Source: Pseudomonas khavaziana
GTDB lineage: Bacteria > Pseudomonadota > Gammaproteobacteria > Pseudomonadales > Pseudomonadaceae
DNA length: 64,000 nucleotides
Reading direction: 5' to 3'
Assembly (NCBI RefSeq): GCF_019145205.1
Contig: NZ_JAHSTT010000003.1
Location: 558,001-622,000 of the forward strand
The first letter of the stretch is position 1, and the number at the start of each line of letters is the position of its first letter. Positions 1-8,135 of this stretch are shown in pieces. The translations under genes and the position numbers were made by a program. The notes beneath the pieces are model-generated. The model did no database searches. It had not been told where the DNA came from and was given only the letters and a program-made list of their open reading frames with translations.

Positions 1-717
1 GGTGAAGCTCAGGTTGTCGGCTGGCTGCCAGCGCAGGGCGCCGCTGATGAAGTCACTGCTGGAGTCGCCACGGTCGATAAAACCGTTGCTGCGCAGACGG
101 TTGAGGTTCAGGCGATAGCTCAGGGTATCGGACAGCGAACCGCCGCTATCGAGTGCCTGCTGCTGGCGGTCGTAGGAACCGTAGCCGAGGCGGATGTGGT
201 TTTCGATCTGCCCCGTAAAGGGCTTTTTCGAAATCGTATTGACCACTGCGCCGGTAGCGCCTTCGCCGTACAACACCGAGGCCGGGCCGCGCAGTACGTC
301 CACCCGTTCCACGGCCCAGGTGTCCACCGGGAAGGTCGAGGTGCCCATGCCGGTGTACATGCGGTTGCCGTCGTAGAGCTGCATCACCGAGCTTTGGCCG
401 GTAAAGCCACGGGCCTGCAGCGAGGTGCCGCCATCCCCTGGCGTGCCGGTGCGGCTGATGCCGGTGGCGCGGGAGATGGCGTCCTGCACGCTGGCATCGC
501 CCCGTTCGCGGATCTGCGCGCCGGTCTGGCTTTCTATGCTGCCTGGGGTTTGCAGCGCTGTCAGGTTCAGGCGCGAACCGGCGGTGGTTGGCGTGTTCAG
601 ATCGACGCGTTCGTCATCCACTGCCGGCGCGGTGATGGGGCTGGCAGGCAGGGTCAAGGCTTGGGCATTGGTATGCAGGGCGAGCAGGCACAGGCCGCTC
701 GCAAGGTAGTTGTTCAT
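1..717 (-). CDS. TonB-dependent siderophore-type receptor, N-terminal part (truncated by window edge)
   Basis: Outer-membrane receptor for TonB-driven uptake, probably of a ferric siderophore. The first 239 residues are present; the barrel continues beyond position 1. A signal peptide-like start (MNNYLASGLCLLALHTNAQA) is followed by the plug domain, with typical text such as RVDVLRGPASVLYGEGATGAVVN at about residues 137-160 and the early barrel segment IENHIRLGYGSYDRQQ. The ATG at 717 begins the signal peptide. It lies downstream of the PepSY gene on the same strand, but 151 nt with strong inverted repeats separate them, suggesting its own regulation. The substrate cannot be told from this part; a Fe-siderophore is the family default. 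Confidence 0.9.
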   Translation of the reverse strand, partial: MNNYLASGLCLLALHTNAQALTLPASPITAPAVDDERVDLNTPTTAGSRLNLTALQTPGSIESQTGAQIRERGDASVQDAISRATGISRTGTPGDGGTSLQARGFTGQSSVMQLYDGNRMYTGMGTSTFPVDTWAVERVDVLRGPASVLYGEGATGAVVNTISKKPFTGQIENHIRLGYGSYDRQQQALDSGGSLSDTLSYRLNLNRLRSNGFIDRGDSSSDFISGALRWQPADNLSFT

Positions 718-743
718 CGGTCGATCAATCGCTTCTTGGCAGG

Positions 744-768
744 TACTCGCCGCAGGGCGCGGCGAGTA
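744..768 (-). promoter_or_regulatory. Perfect 10-bp stem-loop in the leader of the TonB receptor
   Basis: TACTCGCCGC at 744-753 and its exact reverse complement at 759-768 enclose a 5-nt loop. On the minus strand the hairpin lies 27 nt upstream of the receptor ATG, so it would form in the 5' leader of the mRNA. No T-run follows, so it does not look like an intrinsic terminator. Its function is not known; mRNA stability or translational control are possible. Confidence 0.55.
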
Positions 769-781
769 ACGATAGCGCAGA

Positions 782-802
782 AAGTGTTATAAGTTAACAC
801 TT
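782..802. promoter_or_regulatory. 8-bp inverted repeat, possible operator upstream of the TonB receptor
   Basis: AAGTGTTA (782-789) and TAACACTT (795-802) are exact reverse complements around a 5-nt spacer, centred about 75 nt upstream of the receptor start. The size and symmetry suit a dimeric regulator site. It does not match the Fur consensus well. Function is inferred from position only. Confidence 0.4.
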
Positions 803-868
803 ATCGGCTGCGGGGCAAAAGTCCGCATAAGGCTACAGAGGCCCTCTGGCAAGGGCATCTCGCCTGTT

Positions 869-2251
869 TCATACTGAACCTGAGGCAGATTCACCTTGGC
901 CAAAAAAGCGTGACAGCACCAGGCGATCCAAGACCCACACCAGGATCAACGACGCCCCCACCAGCGGGAAAATGATCGCCAGCCCGAGCATGATCACCAT
1001 CGCGGTTTTCCACTTCGGCAAGTCATGGCGCAGCGGCGGCACACCCAGCCCGCCCTGTGGCCGGCGCTTCCACCAGATCACCACGCCGCTGATCGCACTG
1101 AGCAGGATCATCAGGCAGATCAGCAGCACGATCAGTTGGTTGACCCAGCCGAACATCTTGCCTTCATGCAGCATTACCCCGGTCTCGGTGGCGCGAGCGA
1201 CGAGGTTGTAGTGTTGCCAGCGCACATCGGCGAGGACCTTGCCGGTGTATTGGTCGATATGCAGGGTGGCGTCATTGCGTGGGTCGTTGGCAAACACGGC
1301 GACGGTGAACACACCGGTGGCGGTGGTGGGGAAGGTGATGCTGTAGCCGGGCTCGACCTTGCGTATGGTGGCCAGGTCGACCACCTGTTGCAGGCGTATG
1401 GTGGGGGCGGCAGGGCCCGAATGCATGGCGCCATGGTTCATGTGTTCGGCGTGGTCGCCGGACATCGGCATCGGCGTGTTTTCCATGGCCCAGGGCACGG
1501 TCTGTTGGCTGGCGCTGTTGAGCATGCGCGCCTGCTGATCCGATTGCGGCACGTCTGTCCACATCGCCGCCGGAAAGGTGTTCCACAGCTGGGCATATTG
1601 CTTGCCCCAGAAGCCGGTCCAGGTCATGCCGCTGAGCAGCATCACCAATAAGAAAGCCGCGCCCCAGAAACCGACCACAGCGTGCAGGTCACGCCAGAAC
1701 AGTCGGCCCCGATTTTGCAAACGAGGCCACAGCACACCGGCCGATGACTTGCCGCGTGGCCACCACAGGTACAGGCCGGACACCACCAGCATCACGCCCC
1801 AGCCGGCGGCGAGTTCGATCAGGCGATCACCGAGGGTGCCGACCATCAGCTCGCCATGCAGGGCGCGGGCGATGGCTTGCAGGTTGTATTTAGCGTCCTG
1901 TTCGCCGAGCACGATGCCGCGATAGGGGTCGATGAACAGGGTGACTTCGCCCCCATCTTTTTGCATGACGAACTGCGCGCTGCTGGTGGCGTCGACGGGA
2001 GGCAGGTACTTGCTGATCGCGGCCTTGGGGTAGGCGGTCTTGGCCCGTTGCAGCAGCTCGTCGGCACTCAGCGCGTGTTCGGCGGCGGGCACGTTGAGCA
2101 GGTCGGCGTACATCAGCGGGTCGAGCTGGGGTTTGAACAGATAGATGATGCCGGTCAGGGCCAGCAGCACCATGAAGGGGGCGACGAAGAGGCCGGCGTA
2201 GAAGTGCCAGCGCCAGGCCAGGTTGTAGAAGGAGAGCTTTTGTGTGGTCAT
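869..2251 (-). CDS. PepSY-associated membrane protein with His/Met-rich loop
   Basis: A 460-residue inner-membrane protein of the PepSY-TM family, usually found beside TonB receptors and thought to handle metals or reduce imported metal complexes. Membrane segments are visible at about residues 15-37, 165-185, 190-215, 365-390 and 415-440. A periplasmic PepSY stretch follows the first segment. A second one (near QQVVDLATIRKVEPGYSITFP) follows a loop rich in His and Met (residues about 262-285, including SGDHAEHMNHGAMHSG), which looks like a copper-binding segment. A GGAG sits just before the ATG. It is downstream of oprC on the same strand across a gap holding repeat remnants, so copper is the most likely link; iron is the alternative. 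Confidence 0.85.
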   Translation of the reverse strand: MTTQKLSFYNLAWRWHFYAGLFVAPFMVLLALTGIIYLFKPQLDPLMYADLLNVPAAEHALSADELLQRAKTAYPKAAISKYLPPVDATSSAQFVMQKDGGEVTLFIDPYRGIVLGEQDAKYNLQAIARALHGELMVGTLGDRLIELAAGWGVMLVVSGLYLWWPRGKSSAGVLWPRLQNRGRLFWRDLHAVVGFWGAAFLLVMLLSGMTWTGFWGKQYAQLWNTFPAAMWTDVPQSDQQARMLNSASQQTVPWAMENTPMPMSGDHAEHMNHGAMHSGPAAPTIRLQQVVDLATIRKVEPGYSITFPTTATGVFTVAVFANDPRNDATLHIDQYTGKVLADVRWQHYNLVARATETGVMLHEGKMFGWVNQLIVLLICLMILLSAISGVVIWWKRRPQGGLGVPPLRHDLPKWKTAMVIMLGLAIIFPLVGASLILVWVLDRLVLSRFFGQGESASGSV

Positions 2252-2295
2252 CAGGGGCTCCGCAAGGCTTTGGTTTTTTTGTCTCAGTTACACCG

Positions 2296-2386
2296 CCATC
2301 GGGGGGCAAGTCGAATCGTCGCACCGCCCCTCCCACATTTGACTGTATTCACAAATCAGAGGGTGGGAGGGGGCTTGCCCCCGATG
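2296..2386. repeat. Two diverging REP half-elements (family A)
   Basis: An imperfect copy on the minus strand (2296-2336, ending CCCTCCCACATTT) and a good copy on the plus strand (2373-2386, beginning GTGGGAGGGGGCTTGC) occupy the gap between oprC and the PepSY gene. The arms point outward, opposite to the other family A pairs in this window, so this looks like two half-elements rather than a hairpin pair. Confidence 0.6.
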
Positions 2387-2390
2387 TTTT

Positions 2391-4451
2391 TTAGAAGCTC
2401 ATATCCACCTTGGTCCAAAGCGTACGCCCCGGCTCCTTGATGGCCTGCGGGTCGTTGGCCGGGTAGCCGAAGCCGGCATTACCGGCCAGGTTCAAATGCT
2501 CGGCGTAGGCTTTGCCGAACAGGTTGTCGACACCGGTGCTGACCTTGAAGTTTTTATTGATGCGGTATGCGGCGTTCAGCGAGAACACACCGAAGCCGCC
2601 GCTCTTGTCGTAGTCTTTGCCGACCACGTTGCCCTTGTTCTGGTCAATGCGGGTTTGTGCCGCCACCACGCGCCACAAGGCGCCGGCACTCCAATCGTCT
2701 TCGCTGTAGGTCAGGCCGAAACGAGCATCCAGCGGCGGCATTTGCGGCAGTGGCTTGCCATCGCTGCTGTTCTTGCCCCAGGCGTAGGCGAGACTGGCGT
2801 CGGCTTTCCAGTGAGTGGTCAGCTTGTAGGCCGCGCCCAATTCGCCGCCCATGATGCGCGCGTCGACATTGCGCGCCTGGGAGGTGGTGCCCATCATGCC
2901 GGGCCGGTAATCGAACAGGATGAAGTCGCGTACCTGGCCGACATAACCCGAGGCCCAGGCTTCGAGAGCGGCGGTTTTGTACTGCGCGCCGAAATCCAGC
3001 TGAGTGGTTTTCTCGGGTTTCACGCCGTCGAAGGCATTCACCGAACCGACCGCCCCGGTGTTGGGTGAAAACAGTTCCCAGTAATCCGGGAAGCGTTCGG
3101 CGTGGCCCAGGCCGGCATAGACCGTGGTGGGCGTGTCCTCCAGGTCATGTTCGTAGCGCACGAAGCCCGATGGCAGGGTGTCGGCGCGGGTGTCGTCAGC
3201 GGTCGGATTGGGTCGCGACATCATCCCCGAACCGGTGCGTTGACGAAAGTCCTTGGCCGAGGCGCGGTCCAGGCGCGCGCCGGTGATCAGGCGGTCATTG
3301 TCGGCGGCGTACCAGGTCAGTTCGCCGAACACGCCGTAGTTGTGGAAGTTGGCGTCCTTGTTGCGCGGCAGGTCCTTGTAGGTGTCGATGCCCATGCTGC
3401 TGCGTGCACGGTGTTCATTGGTCTGTGCATCCAGGCCGCCGATCAGTTGCACATCGGCCCAGCGCCAGGTTGCCTTGATGCGCGCGCCGAGGGTGCGGCG
3501 GTCGACGTTGGAAGCCATGGGACCTGCCATCATGCCGGTGCCCGAGGGGACGCGCAGGCTGTAGTTGTCCATCACATGGTCGGCATAGTTGTAGTAGACC
3601 TGGGCCTCGACCTTATCCAGCACCTCGCCGATATTGGACTTCTCGAAACGCAGCCCGAGACTTTCGCGCAGGAACTGCGAGCCATCCATGCCGCGCCCGG
3701 CGTAGCGTGCTTCACCATCGCCGCGGCCGGCGGTGAGTTCCAGCAAGGTGTCAGCGTCGGGGGTGAAGCCCACTGCCACATCGCCATTCCACTTGTCATA
3801 ACGCGATGCGACGGTGTCGTTATTGCCGTCCTTGTAGTCGTCGGCATGGGCCTGGTTGCCGATCACCCGCACGTAGCCCAGTGGCCCACCGGCAGCGGCA
3901 TCGATAACCTTGTCGAAACGCCCGTTGGAGCCCGCCAGCACACTGGCGTTGACCCGCGTACCCAGCTCGCCGAATTGCTCCGGCTTGCGGTCGAACAGGA
4001 TGGTGCCGGCTGACGCACCCGGGCCCCAGAGCACGGTTTGCGGGCCTTTGATCACGGTCAGTTGGTCGTAGGTTTCCGGCGAGATGTACGAGGTGGGCGC
4101 ATCCATCCGCCCCGGGCAGGCGCCGAGCATCATGCTGCCGTTGGTAAGGATATTCAGGCGCGAGCCGAACATGCCGCGCAGCACCGGGTCGCCGTTGGTG
4201 CCGCCGTTGCGTACCAGGGCGAAGCCGGGGATGGTCTTGAGGTAATCGCCGCCATCGCTGGCAGGCACCGGTTGGCGTGGGTCTTTGGGGTTGGTGACAA
4301 CAGTGAGTGGCGAGCTGGGGGCGATCGCAGTGATTACCGTGGGGCTCAACTCGTGTTCGTGCGCATGGGCGCAGGGGGTAAGCAGTGCGCCGCACAGAAC
4401 GGCGAAAACAGGGGCAGCGCCCAAACGGGTGTCAGCAGAAAACCTGGACAT
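2391..4451 (-). CDS. oprC: TonB-dependent copper receptor, OprC type
   Basis: Outer-membrane receptor that binds and imports copper. It has a signal peptide ending near AHAHEH, a plug domain (about residues 35-170) and a 22-strand-type barrel ending in VDMSF with a terminal aromatic residue. The plug carries CPGRM (Cys112 to Met116), the CxxxM copper-binding motif known from P. aeruginosa OprC. I chose the ATG at 4451 (686 residues) because GGAA lies about 8 nt before it; the in-frame ATG at 4463 has no visible ribosome site. It is part of a minus-strand run with a DUF2946 protein and a PCu(A)C chaperone upstream, which fits copper uptake. Confidence 0.93.
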   Translation of the reverse strand: MSRFSADTRLGAAPVFAVLCGALLTPCAHAHEHELSPTVITAIAPSSPLTVVTNPKDPRQPVPASDGGDYLKTIPGFALVRNGGTNGDPVLRGMFGSRLNILTNGSMMLGACPGRMDAPTSYISPETYDQLTVIKGPQTVLWGPGASAGTILFDRKPEQFGELGTRVNASVLAGSNGRFDKVIDAAAGGPLGYVRVIGNQAHADDYKDGNNDTVASRYDKWNGDVAVGFTPDADTLLELTAGRGDGEARYAGRGMDGSQFLRESLGLRFEKSNIGEVLDKVEAQVYYNYADHVMDNYSLRVPSGTGMMAGPMASNVDRRTLGARIKATWRWADVQLIGGLDAQTNEHRARSSMGIDTYKDLPRNKDANFHNYGVFGELTWYAADNDRLITGARLDRASAKDFRQRTGSGMMSRPNPTADDTRADTLPSGFVRYEHDLEDTPTTVYAGLGHAERFPDYWELFSPNTGAVGSVNAFDGVKPEKTTQLDFGAQYKTAALEAWASGYVGQVRDFILFDYRPGMMGTTSQARNVDARIMGGELGAAYKLTTHWKADASLAYAWGKNSSDGKPLPQMPPLDARFGLTYSEDDWSAGALWRVVAAQTRIDQNKGNVVGKDYDKSGGFGVFSLNAAYRINKNFKVSTGVDNLFGKAYAEHLNLAGNAGFGYPANDPQAIKEPGRTLWTKVDMSF

Positions 4452-4543
4452 GACAAATTCCATCAATCAATCGTAAACAACACGGCCAGCAGCCTGCGGC
4501 TGTCTGTCTAGAGTCGGCCGGGTGAAGTAACGCGGTGAAGTGT

Positions 4544-4933
4544 TTACGCAGTGATGGGCGGCGCGCGGCTGCGGGCGCCGGGGAAGATGCTCTGCCGAGC
4601 ATGGCCCAGGCGCGGGGCGGGGATGAGTGCGTTGGCTGGCGGCGGGGTGCCGAGCGTTACGTAGGAGACACTGCCGGGCAGGGCCGGGCAACTGAACAGC
4701 AGGCTGCAATAGCCGCATTTTTCCCAGAGGACATGATGTTCGTCGGGGGCTTTGGCGGGCTTGGGTTCGCCGTGGCACGCCGGCATGTCCATGGACATAC
4801 CGGCGTGATGATCCATCGGCATCGCTTGGGAAATCAGCGGACCGATAAAGATCATCAGCATGGCGAACAGGCTGATCCAACTGCCGCGCATCAGGCGGCG
4901 GTGCGGAGACAACCTGGCGCGGGGGGCGCCCAT
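4544..4933 (-). CDS. DUF2946 domain protein (copper cluster)
   Basis: A 129-residue protein with one N-terminal membrane segment (about residues 18-38), followed by a Met/His-rich stretch (MPMDHHAGMSMDMPACHG) and a conserved Cys region (CGYCSLLFSCPA). DUF2946 genes usually sit next to copper genes, and the Met/His/Cys content suggests metal binding, but no biochemical role is established to my knowledge. It starts 9 nt after the PCu(A)C stop codon, so the two are almost certainly co-transcribed. A later start at 4891 is possible and would give a tighter signal-anchor. Confidence 0.85.
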   Translation of the reverse strand: MGAPRARLSPHRRLMRGSWISLFAMLMIFIGPLISQAMPMDHHAGMSMDMPACHGEPKPAKAPDEHHVLWEKCGYCSLLFSCPALPGSVSYVTLGTPPPANALIPAPRLGHARQSIFPGARSRAPPITA

Positions 4934-4942
4934 CGGGTTGGT

Positions 4943-5425
4943 CTAGTGAGTGTGCTTATGCTCGTGCGTGGCCAACGGCGGTACCTTCTGCACCGACACC
5001 TCCACCTCGACCTTGCCGGCTTTCTCGAAGGTCAGGGTCAGTGGGAATTGCTTGCCATCGGTCAACAGGCTGCGGTCTTTGAGGCCCAGCAGCATGACGT
5101 GATAGGCCATTGGCGCGAAGGTCAGCTCACCCTTGGCGGGTACGGCCACGCTGGGCACTTGCTGCATCTTCATCAGGTCGCCTTGCATCACATGCTCATG
5201 CAGTTCGGCCTTGTCCGCCACCGGCGTCTCGACACTCAGCAAGCGATCCGGGGCAGCCCCGGTGTTATGAATTACAAAGTACGCCGCCACAGTCGGCGCA
5301 TTGGGTGGTAATTCCTGGGACCAGGGTTCGCTCACCAGCAGGTCGCCGACCTTGTAGTCTTCGGCATTGGCAGCACTGAACACCGGCAGCAGCAACGCAG
5401 CCAGAAGCAGGGAAGATTTGAGCAT
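4943..5425 (-). CDS. Periplasmic copper chaperone PCu(A)C
   Basis: A 160-residue secreted protein of the PCu(A)C (DUF461) family, which binds Cu(I) in the periplasm and in other bacteria delivers it to cytochrome oxidase. A signal peptide ends near SAANA. The family ligand pattern is visible: HEHVM near residue 78, then Met residues in MKMQQVP, then the distal APMAYHVML pair. The C-terminus ends in a His-rich tail (HEHKHTH), which may bind extra copper. It lies between two DUF2946 genes and upstream of oprC. Confidence 0.92.
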   Translation of the reverse strand: MLKSSLLLAALLLPVFSAANAEDYKVGDLLVSEPWSQELPPNAPTVAAYFVIHNTGAAPDRLLSVETPVADKAELHEHVMQGDLMKMQQVPSVAVPAKGELTFAPMAYHVMLLGLKDRSLLTDGKQFPLTLTFEKAGKVEVEVSVQKVPPLATHEHKHTH

Positions 5426-5472
5426 GGCAGTTCTCCAGAACGGTTCTAAACGCAGTTCACTTGCGAAGAAGA

Positions 5473-5865
5473 TCAGGCTGTTGGAGACGCTCGGGGATTA
5501 AGACTTGGCCATTGCTGGCGCGGAGCGGGATTTTGCAGGGACGGTGGCGGCAGGCTTTGCACCGCTTCAAACCGCGTCACATACAACTGCGGCACGTGCC
5601 CCGGCAGCGCCACCAACGGCGCCGAGCCCGAGCAACACCAGCAATGCTGCATGGCGGAGTGATCATCCGGCGGTGTTGGAATCTCCAGCTTGCCCAAGGC
5701 AATCGTCTTCAGGCTGGCGCCATTGGACGAGCAGAAACTGCCCCACATCAGGCGCTTGACCGGGTCATCGGTCTGCTGCATCGCACTGGCCAACGGCATG
5801 GCAAACGCATTGAACAGCACTGCAAGGCAGGCGATCCAGGCAATTGCAAAGCGTTGTCGGGCCAT
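5473..5865 (-). CDS. DUF2946 domain protein, first gene of the copper cluster
   Basis: A 130-residue protein with an N-terminal signal-anchor (about residues 5-28), then a conserved Cys-rich segment (MQHCWCCSGSAP, about residues 72-83). It is a second DUF2946 paralogue, only distantly similar to the one at 4544. It leads the cluster: 47 nt separate it from the PCu(A)C gene, and a promoter-like sequence inside an inverted repeat lies upstream. The exact role is unknown; copper handling is inferred from the neighbours. Confidence 0.82.
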   Translation of the reverse strand: MARQRFAIAWIACLAVLFNAFAMPLASAMQQTDDPVKRLMWGSFCSSNGASLKTIALGKLEIPTPPDDHSAMQHCWCCSGSAPLVALPGHVPQLYVTRFEAVQSLPPPSLQNPAPRQQWPSLNPRASPTA

Positions 5866-5888
5866 GGCGGATAATCCGTAGGGTTAAA

Positions 5889-5928
5889 CGATCAGGGGGT
5901 ATTTAGCCTGATCGGGGGTGATAAGTAA
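5889..5928 (-). promoter_or_regulatory. Promoter with -10 box inside an inverted repeat, copper cluster
   Basis: Read on the minus strand, TTACTT (5923-5928) and TAAATA (5900-5905) are separated by 17 nt, a sigma-70-like arrangement about 35 nt upstream of the first DUF2946 gene. The -10 box lies in the spacer of an exact 8-bp inverted repeat, CGATCAGG (5889-5896) and CCTGATCG (5907-5914). A dimeric repressor or MerR/CopR-like regulator could bind there. The regulator is not identified. Confidence 0.45.
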
Positions 5929-6011
5929 AAAAGGGCGGTGTGGTTTGGTGTCGCAGGGTTGAGGATAGACGGGGAATCGAGTGGGTGCCGATCTTCAAGG
6001 CAACGCATTCC

Positions 6012-6105
6012 AAATGTGGGAGGGGGCTTGCTCCCGATAGCGGTGTGTCAGCTACTCAATTGCTGGCTGAACCACTGCCATCGGGGGCAAGCCCCCTCCC
6101 ACATT
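6012..6105. repeat. Family A REP pair (REPIN-like)
   Basis: GTGGGAGGGGGCTTGCTCCC starting at 6016 and its near-exact reverse complement ending at 6102 flank a short divergent core, forming a long imperfect palindrome. It lies between the copper cluster and the end of cobK. The same element recurs at least six more times in this window. Confidence 0.85.
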
Positions 6106-6118
6106 AGGTCCGTGTTGC

Positions 6119-6838
6119 TCAAAGGGTGTGTATTGCCTGTAGCGACGCAGCTACGGTGGTGAACTCTCGATCTACGGCAGGCAACACCGGCCGCTTCAAC
6201 ACCAGCACCGGCACCCTTCGCTCACGCGCCACTTCCAGCTTCGGCTCGGTGGCGGTGCTGCCGCTGTTCTTGCTGATCAGCACATCAATTGCGCGCCGTT
6301 CAAACAGCGCTCGCTCGTGCTCGATCAGAAACGGCCCGCGTGCGCCGATCACTTCACACCGGTCATTGCCCGGATACACATCCAGCGCTCGCAGCGTCCA
6401 GAATTGCTCGGCGGGAATCTCATCGAGATGCTGCAACGGTTCGCGCCCCAGGGTGAACAATGGCCGTTTGAAGGGTTTCAACGTCTCGATCAGCCCGGCC
6501 CAGTCGGAAACTTCCCGCCAGTCATCCCCCACTTGCGGCTGCCATGCCGGACGCCGCAACGCCCAGCAAGGCACACCGCACAACTGTGCCGCCTGGACAG
6601 CGTTGCGGCTGATCTGCGCCGCGTACGGATGGGTGGCGTCGAGGATCAGGCTGATGCGCTCATCGCGAACAAACTGCGCTAACCCCTCATGACCGCCGTA
6701 GCCGCCGACACGTACCTGGCAGGTAAGATCGGTAGGCACACGGCCGACACCGGACAAGCTGTAGATATGCTCCGGCCCCAAGGTACGGGCAATGGCCAGC
6801 GCTTCCGTCACACCACCGAGCAGCAGAATCCGTTTCAT
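6119..6838 (-). CDS. cobK: Precorrin-6A (cobalt-precorrin-6A) reductase
   Basis: NAD(P)H-dependent reductase of the corrin ring pathway, converting precorrin-6A to dihydro-precorrin-6. The 239-residue length is normal. The N-terminal nucleotide-binding start ([17 protein letters not shown]) and the family motifs DATHPYA (about residues 68-74) and SKNSGS (about residues 189-194) are present. Its ATG overlaps the cobL stop by 4 nt, so the two are translationally coupled. Confidence 0.95.
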   Translation of the reverse strand: MKRILLLGGVTEALAIARTLGPEHIYSLSGVGRVPTDLTCQVRVGGYGGHEGLAQFVRDERISLILDATHPYAAQISRNAVQAAQLCGVPCWALRRPAWQPQVGDDWREVSDWAGLIETLKPFKRPLFTLGREPLQHLDEIPAEQFWTLRALDVYPGNDRCEVIGARGPFLIEHERALFERRAIDVLISKNSGSTATEPKLEVARERRVPVLVLKRPVLPAVDREFTTVAASLQAIHTL

Positions 6839-8040
6839 AGCGGCTTGACCACTTCCAGCAGGGTGATCGGCAGCGCCTGGCGCCAGGTATCGAACTCGCC
6901 CAATGGCTGCGCCTGGGCCACATGGACGCGCGTCAGTTCGCCGCCATGCTCGGCGCGCCAGTTCATCAAGGTCATTTCGCTTTGCAGGGTCACGGCATTG
7001 GCAACCAGTCGACCACCGGGACGCAGGTGCTGCCAGCAGGTGTCGAGCACGCCTTCACGGGTGACGCCGCCACCTATGAAGATGGCGTTCGGGGCTTCCA
7101 GGCCAAGCAACGCATCCGGGGCCTTGCCGCGAATCAGTTGCAGGCCGGGCACGCCGAGGACGTCGCGGTTGTGTTCGATCAGACCTTGGCGGCCTGCGTC
7201 GGCTTCAATCGCTAAGGCGCGGCAGCTGGGGTGGGCGCGCATCCATTCGATGCCGATGGAGCCGCTGCCCGCACCCACATCCCACAGCAGCTCGCCGGGC
7301 ATCGGTGCGAGGCGGGCGAGGGTCATGGCGCGCACATCGCGCTTTGTCAGTTGGCCATCGTGTTTGAAGGCCGAGTCGGGCAGGCCAGCCAGACGCGACA
7401 GACGTGGTGTGTTGGCATCCGCCAGGCAGTCGATGGCGACCAGATTCAAGTCGGCCACTGAAGTCTGCTCCCACGACTGCGCCAACCCATCGATGCGCCG
7501 TTCGTGCTCGCCACCCAGGTGTTCAAACACGCTCAATCGGCTGGGTCCAAACCCGGACTCGACCAATAGCGATGCAATCGAAGCCGGGCTGCTGCCGTCA
7601 TTGCTCAATACCAACAAGCGCATACCACTGGCCAGATGCGCATTCAGCGCCGCTACCGGCCGGGCCACCACTGATAACGTCACCACCTCCTGCAATGGCC
7701 AGCCCAAACGCGCCGCCGCCAGCGACACCGAAGACGGCGCGGGCAAGATCAACAGTTCCTGCGCCGCCACCTGCCCCGCCAGGCTGGCGCCCACGCCATA
7801 GAACATCGGGTCGCCGCTGGCCAGCACGCACACAGGCTCGCCACGCCGCGACAGCACCGGTTCCAGGGAAAACGGGCTAGGCCACAGTTGGCGCTCGCCA
7901 CGGATACACACCGGCAACAGGTTCAATTGACGCTGCCCGCCTATAATCCGCGAGGCGCGCAACAGCGCATGCCGGGCATTCCTGCCCAGGCCCTTGAAGC
8001 CGTCTTCACCAATGCCTACAACCGTCAGCCAGGGCGACAT
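6835..8040 (-). CDS. cobL: Precorrin-6Y C5,15-methyltransferase, decarboxylating (CbiE-CbiT fusion)
   Basis: Bifunctional SAM-dependent enzyme that methylates C5 and C15 and decarboxylates the C12 acetate. The 401 residues comprise an N-terminal CbiE-like tetrapyrrole methylase (about 1-200, with [10 protein letters not shown] near the start and [12 protein letters not shown]) and a C-terminal CbiT-like Rossmann methylase (about 215-401, motif [14 protein letters not shown]). It is divergent from cobG; the 95-nt gap must hold both promoters. Confidence 0.95.
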   Translation of the reverse strand: MSPWLTVVGIGEDGFKGLGRNARHALLRASRIIGGQRQLNLLPVCIRGERQLWPSPFSLEPVLSRRGEPVCVLASGDPMFYGVGASLAGQVAAQELLILPAPSSVSLAAARLGWPLQEVVTLSVVARPVAALNAHLASGMRLLVLSNDGSSPASIASLLVESGFGPSRLSVFEHLGGEHERRIDGLAQSWEQTSVADLNLVAIDCLADANTPRLSRLAGLPDSAFKHDGQLTKRDVRAMTLARLAPMPGELLWDVGAGSGSIGIEWMRAHPSCRALAIEADAGRQGLIEHNRDVLGVPGLQLIRGKAPDALLGLEAPNAIFIGGGVTREGVLDTCWQHLRPGGRLVANAVTLQSEMTLMNWRAEHGGELTRVHVAQAQPLGEFDTWRQALPITLLEVVKPL

Positions 8041-8135
8041 ATCAATTCCTTGAACGACATCCGACGGGCAGGCTTTTCATGCCGCCGGACAAAGCAGGCA
8101 TAATACCGCGCCTTTACCCGTCAACCGGTAGCCCC

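Noticed and set aside
8041..8135. Possible cobalamin riboswitch between cobL and cobG
   Set aside because: The gap is only 95 nt and shows no B12-box-like sequence or the expected stems; too short for the element.
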